A stretch of DNA of 64,000 bases from Halobacillus_B rhizosphaerae (GCF_046719735.1 NZ_JAUTWQ010000025.1:14191-78190), one strand, 5' to 3'. Shown: positions 18,278 through 26,720, counted from the stretch's first letter. Numbers and translations are program-made. Notes: generated from the letters alone by a model not told the origin.

Positions 18278-19012
18278 ATGCTATTCTCAGGTACAAAAAT
18301 ATCTGATATCTCCAAGGCATCTATTTTTATTATCCTTGGAGGATTTATAGCTGTAGGCGGAGCATTTTATTTGTTTTACCAGCTTGCAGAGGACGTCTTA
18401 GAGCATGAAAAGTTTGCCGTCGATCAGGCGGCTGTTAATGTTGTAAAATATATTCAAGCTCCTTGGCTGCAGAATGTGGCAGGTTGGGTTACGGAAACGG
18501 GGTCAGTGATGTGGCTGTCGGTCGGCTCTGTATTGCTAATTCTGTTACTGTTTTTCTTCACCAAGTATAGTAATTGGGTACCGGTCTACTTTATTATAAA
18601 CATGGCTGGAATTAGTGCCCTGACTAAAGTGATGAAATTAATTTTTGAAAGGAAACGACCAGAAGTTTTAGCTCAGTACGATGGGACAGGGTTTAGCTTC
18701 CCTAGTGGTCATTCCACGGGGTCTATGGTGTTTTATGGGTTTATTATTTATTTAATCGCTATCAGCCCATTAAACAAGAAGACTAGATACACGATTAATG
18801 TTCTATTAGGTTTATACATTTTGTTAGTAGGGTGCAGCCGGGTTTACTTAGGAGTGCATTATTTAACAGATATTCTTGCTGGCTTTTCATTTGGGCTAGC
18901 CTGGCTTGCGATCTGTATTGCTTCTCTGGAAATTACAATGTGGAACCAGCGGCGCACCAGTGCTCATAAAGAGATGGAAAACACGACATTGATGGATCGG
19001 AGGAGTGAATAA
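18278..19012 (+). CDS. PAP2-family membrane phosphatase
   Basis: This 244-residue protein has about six hydrophobic segments and the three phosphatase motifs: KLIFERKRP, FPSGHSTGS and SRVYLGVHYLTD, with the catalytic His residues in the last two. It acts on lipid phosphates such as undecaprenyl pyrophosphate or phosphatidylglycerol phosphate on the membrane surface. The ATG at 18278 has AGGAGG at 8 bases; the GTG two codons upstream is too close to it. A Pmp3-like gene follows three bases later. Confidence 0.88.
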   Translation: MLFSGTKISDISKASIFIILGGFIAVGGAFYLFYQLAEDVLEHEKFAVDQAAVNVVKYIQAPWLQNVAGWVTETGSVMWLSVGSVLLILLLFFFTKYSNWVPVYFIINMAGISALTKVMKLIFERKRPEVLAQYDGTGFSFPSGHSTGSMVFYGFIIYLIAISPLNKKTRYTINVLLGLYILLVGCSRVYLGVHYLTDILAGFSFGLAWLAICIASLEITMWNQRRTSAHKEMENTTLMDRRSE

Positions 19013-19014
19013 GG

Positions 19015-19179
19015 ATGTTATATGTATTAGCTATTTTCGTACCGCCACTTGCGGTATTATTTACTGGAAAACCATTGAAGGCATTACTAAACTTGCTGCT
19101 TACGCTCGTTTTCTATGTGCCGGGAGCGGTTCACGCTGCCGTTGTTGTAAAAGAGCATTATGACGGAAAAAAACTGTAA
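19015..19179 (+). CDS. YqaE/Pmp3-family small membrane protein
   Basis: This 54-residue protein has two hydrophobic segments joined by a short basic turn (TGKPLKALLN) and the family features IFVPPLAV and the second-helix end PGAVHAAVVV. Pmp3/YqaE proteins are small stress-linked membrane proteins that affect membrane potential. It starts three bases after the PAP2 stop and shares its terminator, so the two form an operon. Confidence 0.85.
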   Translation: MLYVLAIFVPPLAVLFTGKPLKALLNLLLTLVFYVPGAVHAAVVVKEHYDGKKL

Positions 19180-19186
19180 AGAATAT

Positions 19187-19242
19187 AAAAAATCCGAACG
19201 AGGATGGAGATAATCATGATTCCATCTTTGTTCGGATTTTTT
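19187..19242 (+). terminator. Terminator of the PAP2-Pmp3 operon
   Basis: AAATCCGAAC pairs with GTTCGGATTT, with inner AGGATGGA/TCCATCTT pairing, followed by TTTTT. Confidence 0.9.
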
Positions 19243-19309
19243 CGTGCATGAGGCAAGATTTTCTAGACGTTCCCCACTCCTTCAGGCGAGGTAGTGTCAT
19301 TTTGTTCTA

Positions 19310-19474
19310 TTAAACCCACGTGTAAGGGAAGGGAAAATCACCGTACCAGCGTAGTGTATTTCCGGAGCGGTCCTTCGTAAACTCCTTTACTTCCCATGGC
19401 CCGTCTTTAAATGTGGGGGATTTTCTTATACCTCTGCCTCGTCTGTGCTTTACACGCCTCGCTTGTTTCCCCAT
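19310..19474 (-). CDS. Possible 54-residue basic protein overlapping the end of queE
   Basis: The frame reads ATG (19474) through about 20 basic residues (QARRVKHRRGRGIRK) and then a balanced aromatic tail (GNTLRWYGDFPFPYTWV) to TAA at 19310. It overlaps the last 25 bases of queE in another frame. No ribosome site is visible, so it would need coupling to queE translation. The composition looks protein-like, but part of it covers a repeat-like motif (TTTCCGGAGCGGTC on the plus strand). I do not recognise the family, and it may be chance. Confidence 0.35.
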   Translation of the reverse strand: MGKQARRVKHRRGRGIRKSPTFKDGPWEVKEFTKDRSGNTLRWYGDFPFPYTWV

Positions 19475-20178
19475 ACGAGCGCATGAACTTGCGGGAGGAC
19501 ACGAACACGATTAAGCCTGGAAGAAGCAACCACCTGATCAATCAGCCATTCATATTTATCCAGCAGTTCGCTGGCAAGGGTGGCTGGTTTACTTTCTTCT
19601 AAGTCATCGTTGCCGACTTGCAGGAAAAAGGCAACATCTGGATAACGCTCGTGTACATCCTCGGCATATGCAAGATCTGTTTCATCGAAAATCACAACTT
19701 TAATACTCGTGTTTGTGAGCCGTTGGTGATCTCGTAATTGCTGGATAATACCATCAAGAATGTCCCAGTTGGTATTCATTTTAGAGCTTGGAGGCTTTGG
19801 AGAGATCGTTAAATCGTCAATTTTGGGAAACCAATCCTGCCAGCGGCTTCCCTGCGTTTCTAAGGCGACTTCAATGCCTTGCTGATGCAGCGGAGTAATA
19901 AGTTCATCTAGTTTAGCCAAGAGAGCTGGGTTTCCTCCAGAGATCGTCACATGATCAAATTGAGTGCCGCCAGTCTCTTTTAACCGTGCTACGATTTCAT
20001 CAGCAGTGAGACGTTCGATTTCATCTTTTGCACTTCCGTCCCAGGTAAATGCCGAATCACACCAGGCACAGCTGTAGTCACAGCCAGCGGTCCGGACAAA
20101 CATTGTTTTTCTGCCTACTACCATACCTTCCCCTTGGATGGTAGGGCCGAAAATTTCAAGAACGGGGAATTTGTTCAT
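19450..20178 (-). CDS. queE: 7-carboxy-7-deazaguanine synthase QueE
   Basis: This 242-residue radical SAM enzyme has the variant cysteine motif CDYSCAWCD, a typical N-terminus (VLEIFGPTIQGEGM) and SGGNPALL. It converts carboxy-tetrahydropterin to CDG in preQ0/queuosine synthesis. The ATG at 20178 overlaps the queD stop as ATGA, which decides the start. It is last in queC-queD-queE under the preQ1 riboswitch. Confidence 0.95.
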   Translation of the reverse strand: MNKFPVLEIFGPTIQGEGMVVGRKTMFVRTAGCDYSCAWCDSAFTWDGSAKDEIERLTADEIVARLKETGGTQFDHVTISGGNPALLAKLDELITPLHQQGIEVALETQGSRWQDWFPKIDDLTISPKPPSSKMNTNWDILDGIIQQLRDHQRLTNTSIKVVIFDETDLAYAEDVHERYPDVAFFLQVGNDDLEESKPATLASELLDKYEWLIDQVVASSRLNRVRVLPQVHALVWGNKRGV

Positions 20179-20639
20179 TGCTCCATCCACTCCCGTCTCG
20201 CTTCGGCATAGCTTGTCGGAGTTTCATAAAGCTTCACAAATTCCACTCTAAGCTCAGCGTCCTTGAGAGCTTCTGCCATTTTCTCATAAATCCAGACCAC
20301 CATATTTTCAGCTGTGGTATTCATAAGGGGGAGTGTCTCATTTAAATAGCGATGATCAAGGTGAATTTCGATTTGTTCTTTCCAAATAGTTTTAATGTCT
20401 CCAAAATCAATCACCAAACCGATTTCATCGACAAATCCACTAATGCCAAAAATCACTTTATACGTATGACCATGAAGGTTTTTACATTTCCCTTCATAGG
20501 CATGCAGGTGATGAGCCGCGTCAAAAGAGAACTCCTTACTAACCAGCACCCGTTTCTTGTGGTATTTCAGTTCCTCGCGTTTAATATCTTCGTCCATTTT
20601 CTGCAGATTTTCTACGATGGTAAATCCGTATTGCTGCAT
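20175..20639 (-). CDS. queD: 6-carboxy-5,6,7,8-tetrahydropterin synthase QueD
   Basis: This 154-residue member of the 6-pyruvoyl-tetrahydropterin synthase family has the zinc-binding His residues in FDAAHHL and CKNLHGHTY. It makes CPH4 from dihydroneopterin triphosphate, the step before QueE. It overlaps queC by one base (TAATG) and queE by four. Confidence 0.95.
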   Translation of the reverse strand: MQQYGFTIVENLQKMDEDIKREELKYHKKRVLVSKEFSFDAAHHLHAYEGKCKNLHGHTYKVIFGISGFVDEIGLVIDFGDIKTIWKEQIEIHLDHRYLNETLPLMNTTAENMVVWIYEKMAEALKDAELRVEFVKLYETPTSYAEARREWMEQ

Positions 20640-21307
20640 TACTTATTCACCTCTTCAAGCTGCTGTAAATAAGTTTCTAATCCGTTCTGGCGCAGTCTGC
20701 AGGCAGGGCATTCACCGCAGCCATCTCCACGCACCCCGTTGTAACAGGTTAACGTATTCTCACGGACATATTGAAAGGCGTCGAGCTCATCCGCAAGCTC
20801 CCACGTCTGCCCTTTATCAAGCCACATGAGGGGAGTATGCACCACGAATTCATCATCCATAGATAAATTGAGGGTGACGTTTAGTGATTTAATAAACACA
20901 TCGCGGCAATCAGGATAGCCGCTGAAATCTGTTTCGCATACTCCTGTTACGACATGTTTGGCTCCAATTTGCTTGGCAAGAATGGAGGCAAAGGAGAGGA
21001 ATAGCAAATTCCTTCCCGGCACAAACGTAGAAGGGAGCTCCCCGTCTTCTCCATCTTGCACTTCAATGTCATCTCTCGTTAATGCATTCGGTGCAAGCTG
21101 GCTTAGAAGTGACATATCAAGCACATGATGCTTGACCCCCAAGTCTTTCGTAATTTCCTTAGCAACTTCTATTTCTTCATTATGACGCTGATTATAATCA
21201 AAAGTGACAGCCTCAACTGATTCATATTTTTTTAACGCCCAGAATAGGCATGTTGTACTGTCTTGACCGCCGCTGAAAACGACGACCGCTTTATTATTTT
21301 TTTCCAT
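20639..21307 (-). CDS. queC: 7-cyano-7-deazaguanine synthase QueC
   Basis: This 222-residue ATP-dependent ligase has the PP-loop SGGQDSTTC and a C-terminal zinc-binding cluster (CYNGVRGDGCGECPAC). It converts CDG to preQ0. The start at 21307 has an AGGAG site about 10 bases upstream and gives the usual family length; an upstream in-frame start adds 14 residues without support. It is first in the operon and is preceded by the preQ1-I riboswitch. Confidence 0.95.
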   Translation of the reverse strand: MEKNNKAVVVFSGGQDSTTCLFWALKKYESVEAVTFDYNQRHNEEIEVAKEITKDLGVKHHVLDMSLLSQLAPNALTRDDIEVQDGEDGELPSTFVPGRNLLFLSFASILAKQIGAKHVVTGVCETDFSGYPDCRDVFIKSLNVTLNLSMDDEFVVHTPLMWLDKGQTWELADELDAFQYVRENTLTCYNGVRGDGCGECPACRLRQNGLETYLQQLEEVNK

Positions 21308-21360
21308 AAAAAAATTCTCCTTTCCATTGAAAAAGAGAATTCTACTCACCCAAAAACATA

Positions 21361-21431
21361 AAAAAAACCATACCTAAGGTCAGGTATCGTTCCATCCTTA
21401 GTTTTTTATAGAGGGTGTAGCTAGAACCTCT
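21361..21431 (-). promoter_or_regulatory. preQ1-I riboswitch with terminator
   Basis: On the minus strand, 21431-21396 carries the full preQ1-I core: AGAGG stem, TTCTAGCTAC loop, CCCTCT, then the A-rich ATAAAAAACTAAGG tail. Downstream ATACCT/AGGTAT form a terminator followed by seven T (21387-21361). CTAAGG can pair with CCTTAG as the alternative antiterminator. PreQ1 binding should shut off queC-queD-queE. Confidence 0.95.
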
Positions 21432-21540
21432 CCTGCTTCATTCGCAGACTTATATTCGTATAGGAGTCATTATAGCATATTAAAACAGGGAAGGAGAAGA
21501 AGAAAATGTCTCCGCTGAACAAGACTGAGAGAAAATAGAG

Positions 21541-21612
21541 CACGAGGAGGCACACCAGCCGCCCGCGAAAAGCGGAGTGTGTTTCCGGAGCGGTCTGCTA
21601 GCGTAACCCTCT
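21541..21612. repeat. Dispersed intergenic repeat (TTTCCGGAGCGGTC type)
   Basis: The block CGCCCGCGAAAAGCGGAG, then TGTTTCCGGAGCGGTC, lies in the gap between the queC leader and the next gene. A shorter related copy (AGTGTATTTCCGGAGCGGTC) is at 19349-19368. I recognise this kind of element as a recurrent intergenic repeat of Bacillaceae. Nothing else is seen between 21432 and 21664. Confidence 0.6.
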
Positions 21613-21664
21613 GTTCTTCCCTTGAAGTTCGTTGATTCCTTCTGTCCCTGCCTGATTTAATTGC

Positions 21665-22366
21665 CTATGCACTTTTACGAAGGTCTTTAATTTCCTCCTT
21701 AAGCTTCTCTGTGTTGTATTTTTTACTCACATTCTTTTTCATCATAATTCCAAGAACAACCAGGAGAATGATAATGCCTGCTAATATTGTAAGGTTCATC
21801 GGCTTAAGTGAAAGCAGACTGGAACCGAAGAAACCAAGCATAAGAGATCCTGGAAGCGTTCCAACCGCAGTAGCTGCTATATACTTCCATGGTGTCACCT
21901 GTGTTTTTGCACAAATATAGGTGAGTAAATCAAAGTTAATGGCTGGCAGCAGACGCAGCATGAGCACTGATTTAAATCCATTCTTCTCAAGTTCAGATTT
22001 AAGAGCGCTCACATTTTGCTTGTTTTTATCCTGAATATGAATTTCTTTACTGAAATATTTCAGTGCAAAGAAAGACGCCGTTCCACCAAGTACGGTCCCA
22101 ATTACAATATAGACAGAACCCATATAAGGCCCGAATACGATGCCGCAAGCGACTGCGAAGATTGATAATGGAATAAGGGTAAAGGGGCGGATGGTGAAGA
22201 TAAGAAGAAAAATAATCGGAGCCCAGAATCCAAGGTCTTCCATCCAATCTGCCACATTTGAAGGTTTTATATGGAAGAATAATTTATTTAATAACACGAG
22301 AATTCCTGCTATTCCTAGAAGGAAAATAATTTTGATTATGTGACTTTTGAGCTTACTGCTGTTCAT
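21665..22366 (-). CDS. TVP38/TMEM64 (DedA/VTT) family membrane protein
   Basis: This 233-residue membrane protein has the VTT domain: RPFTLIPLSIFAVACGIVFG, GTASFFALKYFS, then the LRLLPAINFDLLTYICA loop and GTLPGSLMLGFFG. The family contains flippase-like proteins for lipid carriers, but the role of this subgroup is not settled. The cytoplasmic C-terminus is lysine-rich. It is monocistronic. Confidence 0.85.
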   Translation of the reverse strand: MNSSKLKSHIIKIIFLLGIAGILVLLNKLFFHIKPSNVADWMEDLGFWAPIIFLLIFTIRPFTLIPLSIFAVACGIVFGPYMGSVYIVIGTVLGGTASFFALKYFSKEIHIQDKNKQNVSALKSELEKNGFKSVLMLRLLPAINFDLLTYICAKTQVTPWKYIAATAVGTLPGSLMLGFFGSSLLSLKPMNLTILAGIIILLVVLGIMMKKNVSKKYNTEKLKEEIKDLRKSA

Positions 22367-22548
22367 AGAACCTACCTTTCTACTGCTCGTTTGACTACTG
22401 CATTAAGAGTTTGATGATTTAGCCAATAATACCTATTTCCACTCAAGGAGTGGTTTGAAACAATGGATTGCGAATATAGGAGATTTCTTTCCCATACTGC
22501 TTCCTGAAAGATTTTTAGATTTATTTTATTTTTTTGTTCAAGAAGGTG

Positions 22549-22576
22549 TTGACATCTTTGAATGGTTTTGTATAAT
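22549..22576 (+). promoter_or_regulatory. Promoter of argGH
   Basis: TTGACA (22549-22554), a 16-base spacer and TATAAT (22571-22576) lie directly upstream of the T-box leader. Confidence 0.85.
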
Positions 22577-22614
22577 TATAATCAATTATTAATAAAAATA
22601 CATTTACATTCAAG

Positions 22615-22847
22615 GACGAAGAAAGTACGTAAGGAATGAATCTAAAAGCGAGCCGGGGTTGGTGAAAGCCTGGAGATTTGCTCTTGCGGAAACGCACTTC
22701 TGAGATGTTCGGTGAACGTTAGTAGCCAGAACCGGGAGCTCCCGTTAACAGTTTCGAGTTGGTCTATAAACTAGACAATGAGAGTGGTACCGCGGATTTA
22801 AATGACACATCCGTCTCTTACACGTTAGTAAGAGGCGGATTTTTTTA
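22615..22847 (+). promoter_or_regulatory. T-box leader, probably tRNA-Arg responsive
   Basis: Stem I has the AGTA loop-E strand, the AGCGAG bulge and the distal GGTTGGTG loop. The T-box itself (GAGTGGTACCGCGG) is at 22782-22795. The terminator CCGTCTCTTAC/GTAAGAGGCGG with seven T follows at 22811-22847. Pairing GAAG with CTTC and CGTAAG with CTTGCG leaves GAAACGCA as the 3' side of the specifier loop, which reads GAA-A-CGC-A. That makes CGC (Arg) the specifier and fits the downstream arginine genes. Uncharged tRNA-Arg would turn the operon on. Confidence 0.9.
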
Positions 22848-22876
22848 ATGGATAATAACTAAGGAGGCAGCTTGTT

Positions 22877-24115
22877 ATGACAAAACCTAAAGTAGTATTA
22901 GCGTATTCTGGTGGACTTGACACTTCCGTATCTGTGAAATGGATTCAGGAGAAATATGGGTATGATGTAATTGCCCTTGGATTGGACGTAGGAGAAGGAA
23001 AAGATCTCGAAACGATTCGTCAAAAGGCTTTAGACGTTGGAGCCATTAAAGCGATTATGGTAAATGCAAAAGAATTGTTAGCTGAAAATTATTTAATGCC
23101 TGCGCTGAAGGCGAACGCTTTATATGAAGGGAAGTATCCTTTATCTTCAGCACTCTCTCGTCCGCTGATCTCTAAACTTTTGGTGGAAGTCGCTGAACAA
23201 GAAGGCGCTGTAGCCGTTGCCCATGGCTGTACGGGGAAAGGGAATGACCAGGTTAGATTTGAAGTTTCAATTCAAGCGTTAAATCCAGAGCTTGAGGTTA
23301 TTGCTCCTGTAAGAGAATGGGGCATGTCCCGGGATGAAGAAATTGCTTATGCCGAGGAAAAAGGGATCCCAATTCCGGTGAATCTTGATAATCCTTTCTC
23401 TATCGATGCCAACATCTGGGGTCGTGCATGCGAAGCGGGAGTACTTGAGGATCCGTGGGCGGAAGCTCCAGAAGCTGCCTATGCATGGACGAATCCGATT
23501 GAAAACACACCGGATCAACCAGAAATATTGGATATTGATTTTGAACAAGGAATACCGGTCTCCTTAAATGGTCAACCCATGAACCTTGTTCCTCTCATTG
23601 AAAAGCTGAACGATTTGGGCGGCAAACATGGTGTTGGACGTATTGACCATGTTGAAAACCGTCTCGTCGGGATTAAATCAAGAGAAGTGTACGAGAATCC
23701 TGCTGCGATGATTCTCATTAATGCTCATAAAGAACTGGAATTCCTAACCTTAACGAGAGAGGTTTCACAATCGAAAGCGAATATTGATCAACAGCTGTCT
23801 AAGATGATTTATGACGGACTCTGGTATTCACCACTGCAGCCGGCGTTATCCGCCTTTGTTGAAGAAACTCAAAAGGTTGTCACCGGGACGGTGAAGGTGA
23901 AATTATTCAAAGGACATCACAATGTGATTGGTAAGAAATCTCCTTATAGTTTGTATAATGATGCGTTATCCACGTATTCCAAGCACGATGCCTTTGATCA
24001 TAACGCAGCGGTTGGCTTCATCAAACTATGGGGACTTCCAACCAAGGTTCATGCGGATGTGCATAAAGCAGAGGGAAAAGCACCAGCGAAAGAGCCGGTG
24101 AGTGTGAATGAGTAA
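22877..24115 (+). CDS. argG: Argininosuccinate synthase
   Basis: This 412-residue N-type ATP pyrophosphatase has the motif AYSGGLDTS at residues 9-17, AHGCTGKGNDQVRFE and SIDANIWGRACE. It joins citrulline and aspartate to argininosuccinate. It has the AAGGAGG ribosome site and is under the T-box leader. It overlaps argH by 8 bases, so the two are translationally coupled. Confidence 0.97.
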   Translation: MTKPKVVLAYSGGLDTSVSVKWIQEKYGYDVIALGLDVGEGKDLETIRQKALDVGAIKAIMVNAKELLAENYLMPALKANALYEGKYPLSSALSRPLISKLLVEVAEQEGAVAVAHGCTGKGNDQVRFEVSIQALNPELEVIAPVREWGMSRDEEIAYAEEKGIPIPVNLDNPFSIDANIWGRACEAGVLEDPWAEAPEAAYAWTNPIENTPDQPEILDIDFEQGIPVSLNGQPMNLVPLIEKLNDLGGKHGVGRIDHVENRLVGIKSREVYENPAAMILINAHKELEFLTLTREVSQSKANIDQQLSKMIYDGLWYSPLQPALSAFVEETQKVVTGTVKVKLFKGHHNVIGKKSPYSLYNDALSTYSKHDAFDHNAAVGFIKLWGLPTKVHADVHKAEGKAPAKEPVSVNE

Positions 24116-25481
24116 GCTGTGGGGAGGACGTTTCACTAAACCAACCAATAAACTGGTCGAGGAATATACGTCCTCGATCAGCTTTGATAAAAAATTGGCC
24201 CTGCATGACATTCAAGGGAGCTTTGCGCATGTTGAAATGCTGGGCAAATGCGACATTATTTCTTTAGATGAAGCAGCACAGATTAAGCAGGGGCTGGAGA
24301 TTGTCCAGAAAAAAATTAAAAATGATGAAGCAGAATTTACTGTAGCGGATGAAGACATTCACATGAATATCGAAAAGCTTCTTATTGAAGAAATCGGTCC
24401 CGTAGGTGGCAAGCTTCATACTGGCCGAAGCCGTAATGATCAAGTGGCTACGGATATGCACCTGTATCTTCGTGAAAAAACAAAAGATTTAATTCATCTC
24501 GTAGAAGCGGTTCAATCCGCCCTCGTTGGGCAGGCAGATACTCACGTGGAAACGATTCTTCCAGGATACACCCATTTACAAAGAGCCCAGCCGGTCTCAT
24601 TCAGTCATCATCTGCTCGCTTACTTCTGGATGTTTGAACGTGATAAGCAGCGGTTGCAGGATAGTATAAAGCGGATCAATTGGTCTCCGCTCGGGGCCGC
24701 TGCCCTGGCAGGTACCCCTTATCCGATTGATCGCGAGATGACCGCAGAAACGCTAGGTTTTGATTATGTTTATCCTAATTCGCTAGATGCCGTCAGCGAT
24801 CGGGATTTTATTTTAGAATTTCTATCGATCTCATCTATTTTAATTACCCATATTTCCCGTTTATCTGAAGAATTGATTCTCTGGAGCAGCCAGGAGTTTA
24901 ATTTCGTAGAGCTTGATGATGCCTTCTGCACTGGTTCAAGTATTATGCCGCAAAAAAAGAACCCGGATGTACCTGAACTGCTGCGCGGAAAAACCGGCCG
25001 TATTTATGGGAATTTAATGGGGTTGCTCACTCTCTTGAAAGGACTGCCGCTTGCTTATAATAAAGACATGCAAGAGGACAAGGAAGGGATGTTTGATACA
25101 GTAGAAACGCTGGATGGTGCGCTTTCACTGCTTGCTCCTATGCTTGAATCAATGGAAGTGAAGCAGGCAAACATGAAACAAGCCGTCCAAGAAGATTACT
25201 CTAATGCGACCGATATTGCTGACTATCTAGCCGTCAAGGGACTTCCTTTCCGTCAAGCGCATGAAGTGATTGGGAAAATCGTGCTGTATGCCATTGAGCA
25301 GCAAAAATATTTACTTGAATTAACGATGGATGAATACAAAGGCTTCTCAGATTTATTTGAAGAAGATATTTATGAAAAACTAGCCCCCGATCATGTGGTA
25401 GCTGCTCGTAACAGCCAGGGAGGAACAGGCTTTGACCAGGTTTATAAGCAGCTTCAACTGGCGAAGGAACATATAAACTGA
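24108..25481 (+). CDS. argH: Argininosuccinate lyase
   Basis: This 457-residue member of the fumarase/aspartase superfamily has the signature GSSIMPQKKNPD and the N-terminal LWGGRF motif, plus HTGRSRNDQVATD. It releases arginine and fumarate, the last step of arginine synthesis. The start lies inside the end of argG. It ends at a good terminator. Confidence 0.97.
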   Translation: MSKLWGGRFTKPTNKLVEEYTSSISFDKKLALHDIQGSFAHVEMLGKCDIISLDEAAQIKQGLEIVQKKIKNDEAEFTVADEDIHMNIEKLLIEEIGPVGGKLHTGRSRNDQVATDMHLYLREKTKDLIHLVEAVQSALVGQADTHVETILPGYTHLQRAQPVSFSHHLLAYFWMFERDKQRLQDSIKRINWSPLGAAALAGTPYPIDREMTAETLGFDYVYPNSLDAVSDRDFILEFLSISSILITHISRLSEELILWSSQEFNFVELDDAFCTGSSIMPQKKNPDVPELLRGKTGRIYGNLMGLLTLLKGLPLAYNKDMQEDKEGMFDTVETLDGALSLLAPMLESMEVKQANMKQAVQEDYSNATDIADYLAVKGLPFRQAHEVIGKIVLYAIEQQKYLLELTMDEYKGFSDLFEEDIYEKLAPDHVVAARNSQGGTGFDQVYKQLQLAKEHIN

Positions 25482-25485
25482 TCTT

Positions 25486-25515
25486 GAAAAAGCTTCTCTA
25501 AGGAGGAGCTTTTTT
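25486..25515 (+). terminator. Terminator of argGH
   Basis: AAAAAGCT(T)CTC pairs with GAG(G)AGCTTTTTT around TAAG. Confidence 0.85.
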
Positions 25516-25525
25516 GATGCCTTGT

Positions 25526-25716
25526 TCTAAGTCATCACCTTCCAGAGGGGGAAGGTGATGACTTAGCCCGAAGAATCTAACCGCTCACCTCCACTTTTAA
25601 TATATCCAGTTGCAGCGCCTAGACACTCGAGACATAAGTTCATCGCCTCTGTGACAAAGACCGTCACGGCGCCGCTGTACTTATGCTTGTCGTGTCTATC
25701 AAGGCGCCTCCACTAT
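25526..25716. repeat. Composite dispersed repeat (modules B and A)
   Basis: Module B (CTAAGTCATC ... TTCCAGAGG ... GACTTAGCCCG ... TCTAACCGCTC, 25526-25595) is followed by module A (CCAGTTGCAGCGCCTAG ... GACATAAG ... CTTATG ... CAAGGCGCCTCC, 25601-25716). Both modules recur at 52625-53110 and module B at 43890-43965. Module A is a long imperfect inverted repeat. This accounts for most of the gap between argH and the next gene. Confidence 0.75.
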
Positions 25717-25787
25717 TAATTAAATGTTTTGTTTTTTTGAAATGGGCTATTATAAAAGTACTAGCTATTTTGAAGGGATTGGTAGTT

Positions 25788-26123
25788 ATGTCTAAACATG
25801 TTGAGGCTTATTTTAAGACGGAGAATGATGCGGAGAGTGCTAAAGCGGAGCTGCAGTCACTTAGGACAGAGAATGAGTTAGTTGAAGCGATACCTGAGGA
25901 TGCAAATTTAACTACTTCTATTATTCCATTGGGCGGGGCGAATCAATTTGGAGCGGGAGCTGGTGTAGCGGGTGCGTTAGACCCTGACGATGAAGCGGCG
26001 CCTGGTTCAAATGACGAGCATTTGACTCATCTTCTGCATTTTCAAATTCACGAGGAGGACTTTGATCAAGCACTGCATATCATTCAAAAACATCAAGGGC
26101 ATATGGATCAATCTCACCTCTAA
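25788..26123 (+). CDS. Hypothetical protein, 111 residues
   Basis: This soluble acidic protein has an N-terminal alpha/beta stretch (HVEAYFKTENDAESAKAEL), a glycine-rich middle (LGGANQFGAGAGVAGALDPD) and a C-terminal helix rich in His and Gln. The pattern (SKHVEAYF, glycine-rich centre) recalls YflT/general-stress-like small proteins, but I cannot assign it. The start at 25788 follows a GAAGGGA ribosome site; an upstream in-frame extension would lie in the repeat and is unsupported. Confidence 0.7.
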   Translation: MSKHVEAYFKTENDAESAKAELQSLRTENELVEAIPEDANLTTSIIPLGGANQFGAGAGVAGALDPDDEAAPGSNDEHLTHLLHFQIHEEDFDQALHIIQKHQGHMDQSHL

Positions 26124-26147
26124 TCTGCAATACTTAGGAGTGGAAAG

Positions 26148-26636
26148 ATGGAGGAACATGCAATTTTGAATAAGAAAGAGGAAATTATTGACCATTATGA
26201 ACAGTCCTTAACATGGGTTCATTCTTTAACGGATATGACGGATGAGAATTGGCGCTTGCCGATTAGTCCTGGTAAATGGAGTGTGGCAGAAGTGATTCGT
26301 CATCTTGTTGCATGGGACAAATTCGTGCTGAACGAAAGGCTACCCTATATCTTTACGCAGCAGAAAATGCCTGTAGCTCCAAATTCGGAAGTGATTAATG
26401 CTCAAGCAGCCATTCAAGCAAGAGATGAAGAAAAAAGTGATACGATCGAATCCTTCTGTGATACCCGACGGTTACTGCTTCAGGCTATTTCACATTTTGA
26501 GGTAGAGGAATTCACTCAAGACGTTCATATGCGTTCAAGAACAATCACGCTTTATGACTATTTTATTGAGTTGAAAGAACACGATGATCATCATATTAAT
26601 CAGATTAAAGAATTGCTGGAGATACCGCCTGAATAA
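26148..26636 (+). CDS. DinB-family (DfsB/YfiT-like) protein
   Basis: This 162-residue four-helix-bundle protein carries the metal-binding pattern: His in VIRHLVAWDKF near residue 51 and the pair in HDDHHINQIKELL near residues 145-157. DinB/YfiT proteins are thiol-dependent or metal-dependent enzymes of varied or unknown function. It has a GGAG site and a terminator shared with the convergent endopeptidase gene. Confidence 0.85.
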   Translation: MEEHAILNKKEEIIDHYEQSLTWVHSLTDMTDENWRLPISPGKWSVAEVIRHLVAWDKFVLNERLPYIFTQQKMPVAPNSEVINAQAAIQARDEEKSDTIESFCDTRRLLLQAISHFEVEEFTQDVHMRSRTITLYDYFIELKEHDDHHINQIKELLEIPPE

Positions 26637-26659
26637 TGGTGTCTTCATTTTTTATAAAT

Positions 26660-26698
26660 AAAGCAGCGAAGTCTGGATATCGACATCGCTGCTTTTTT
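26660..26698. terminator. Bidirectional terminator between DinB and endopeptidase genes
   Basis: AAAGCAGCGA pairs with TCGCTGCTTT, with T runs on both outer sides, between convergent genes. Confidence 0.85.
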
Positions 26699-26720
26699 AG
26701 TTGTGATAGGACTCTCTGCT

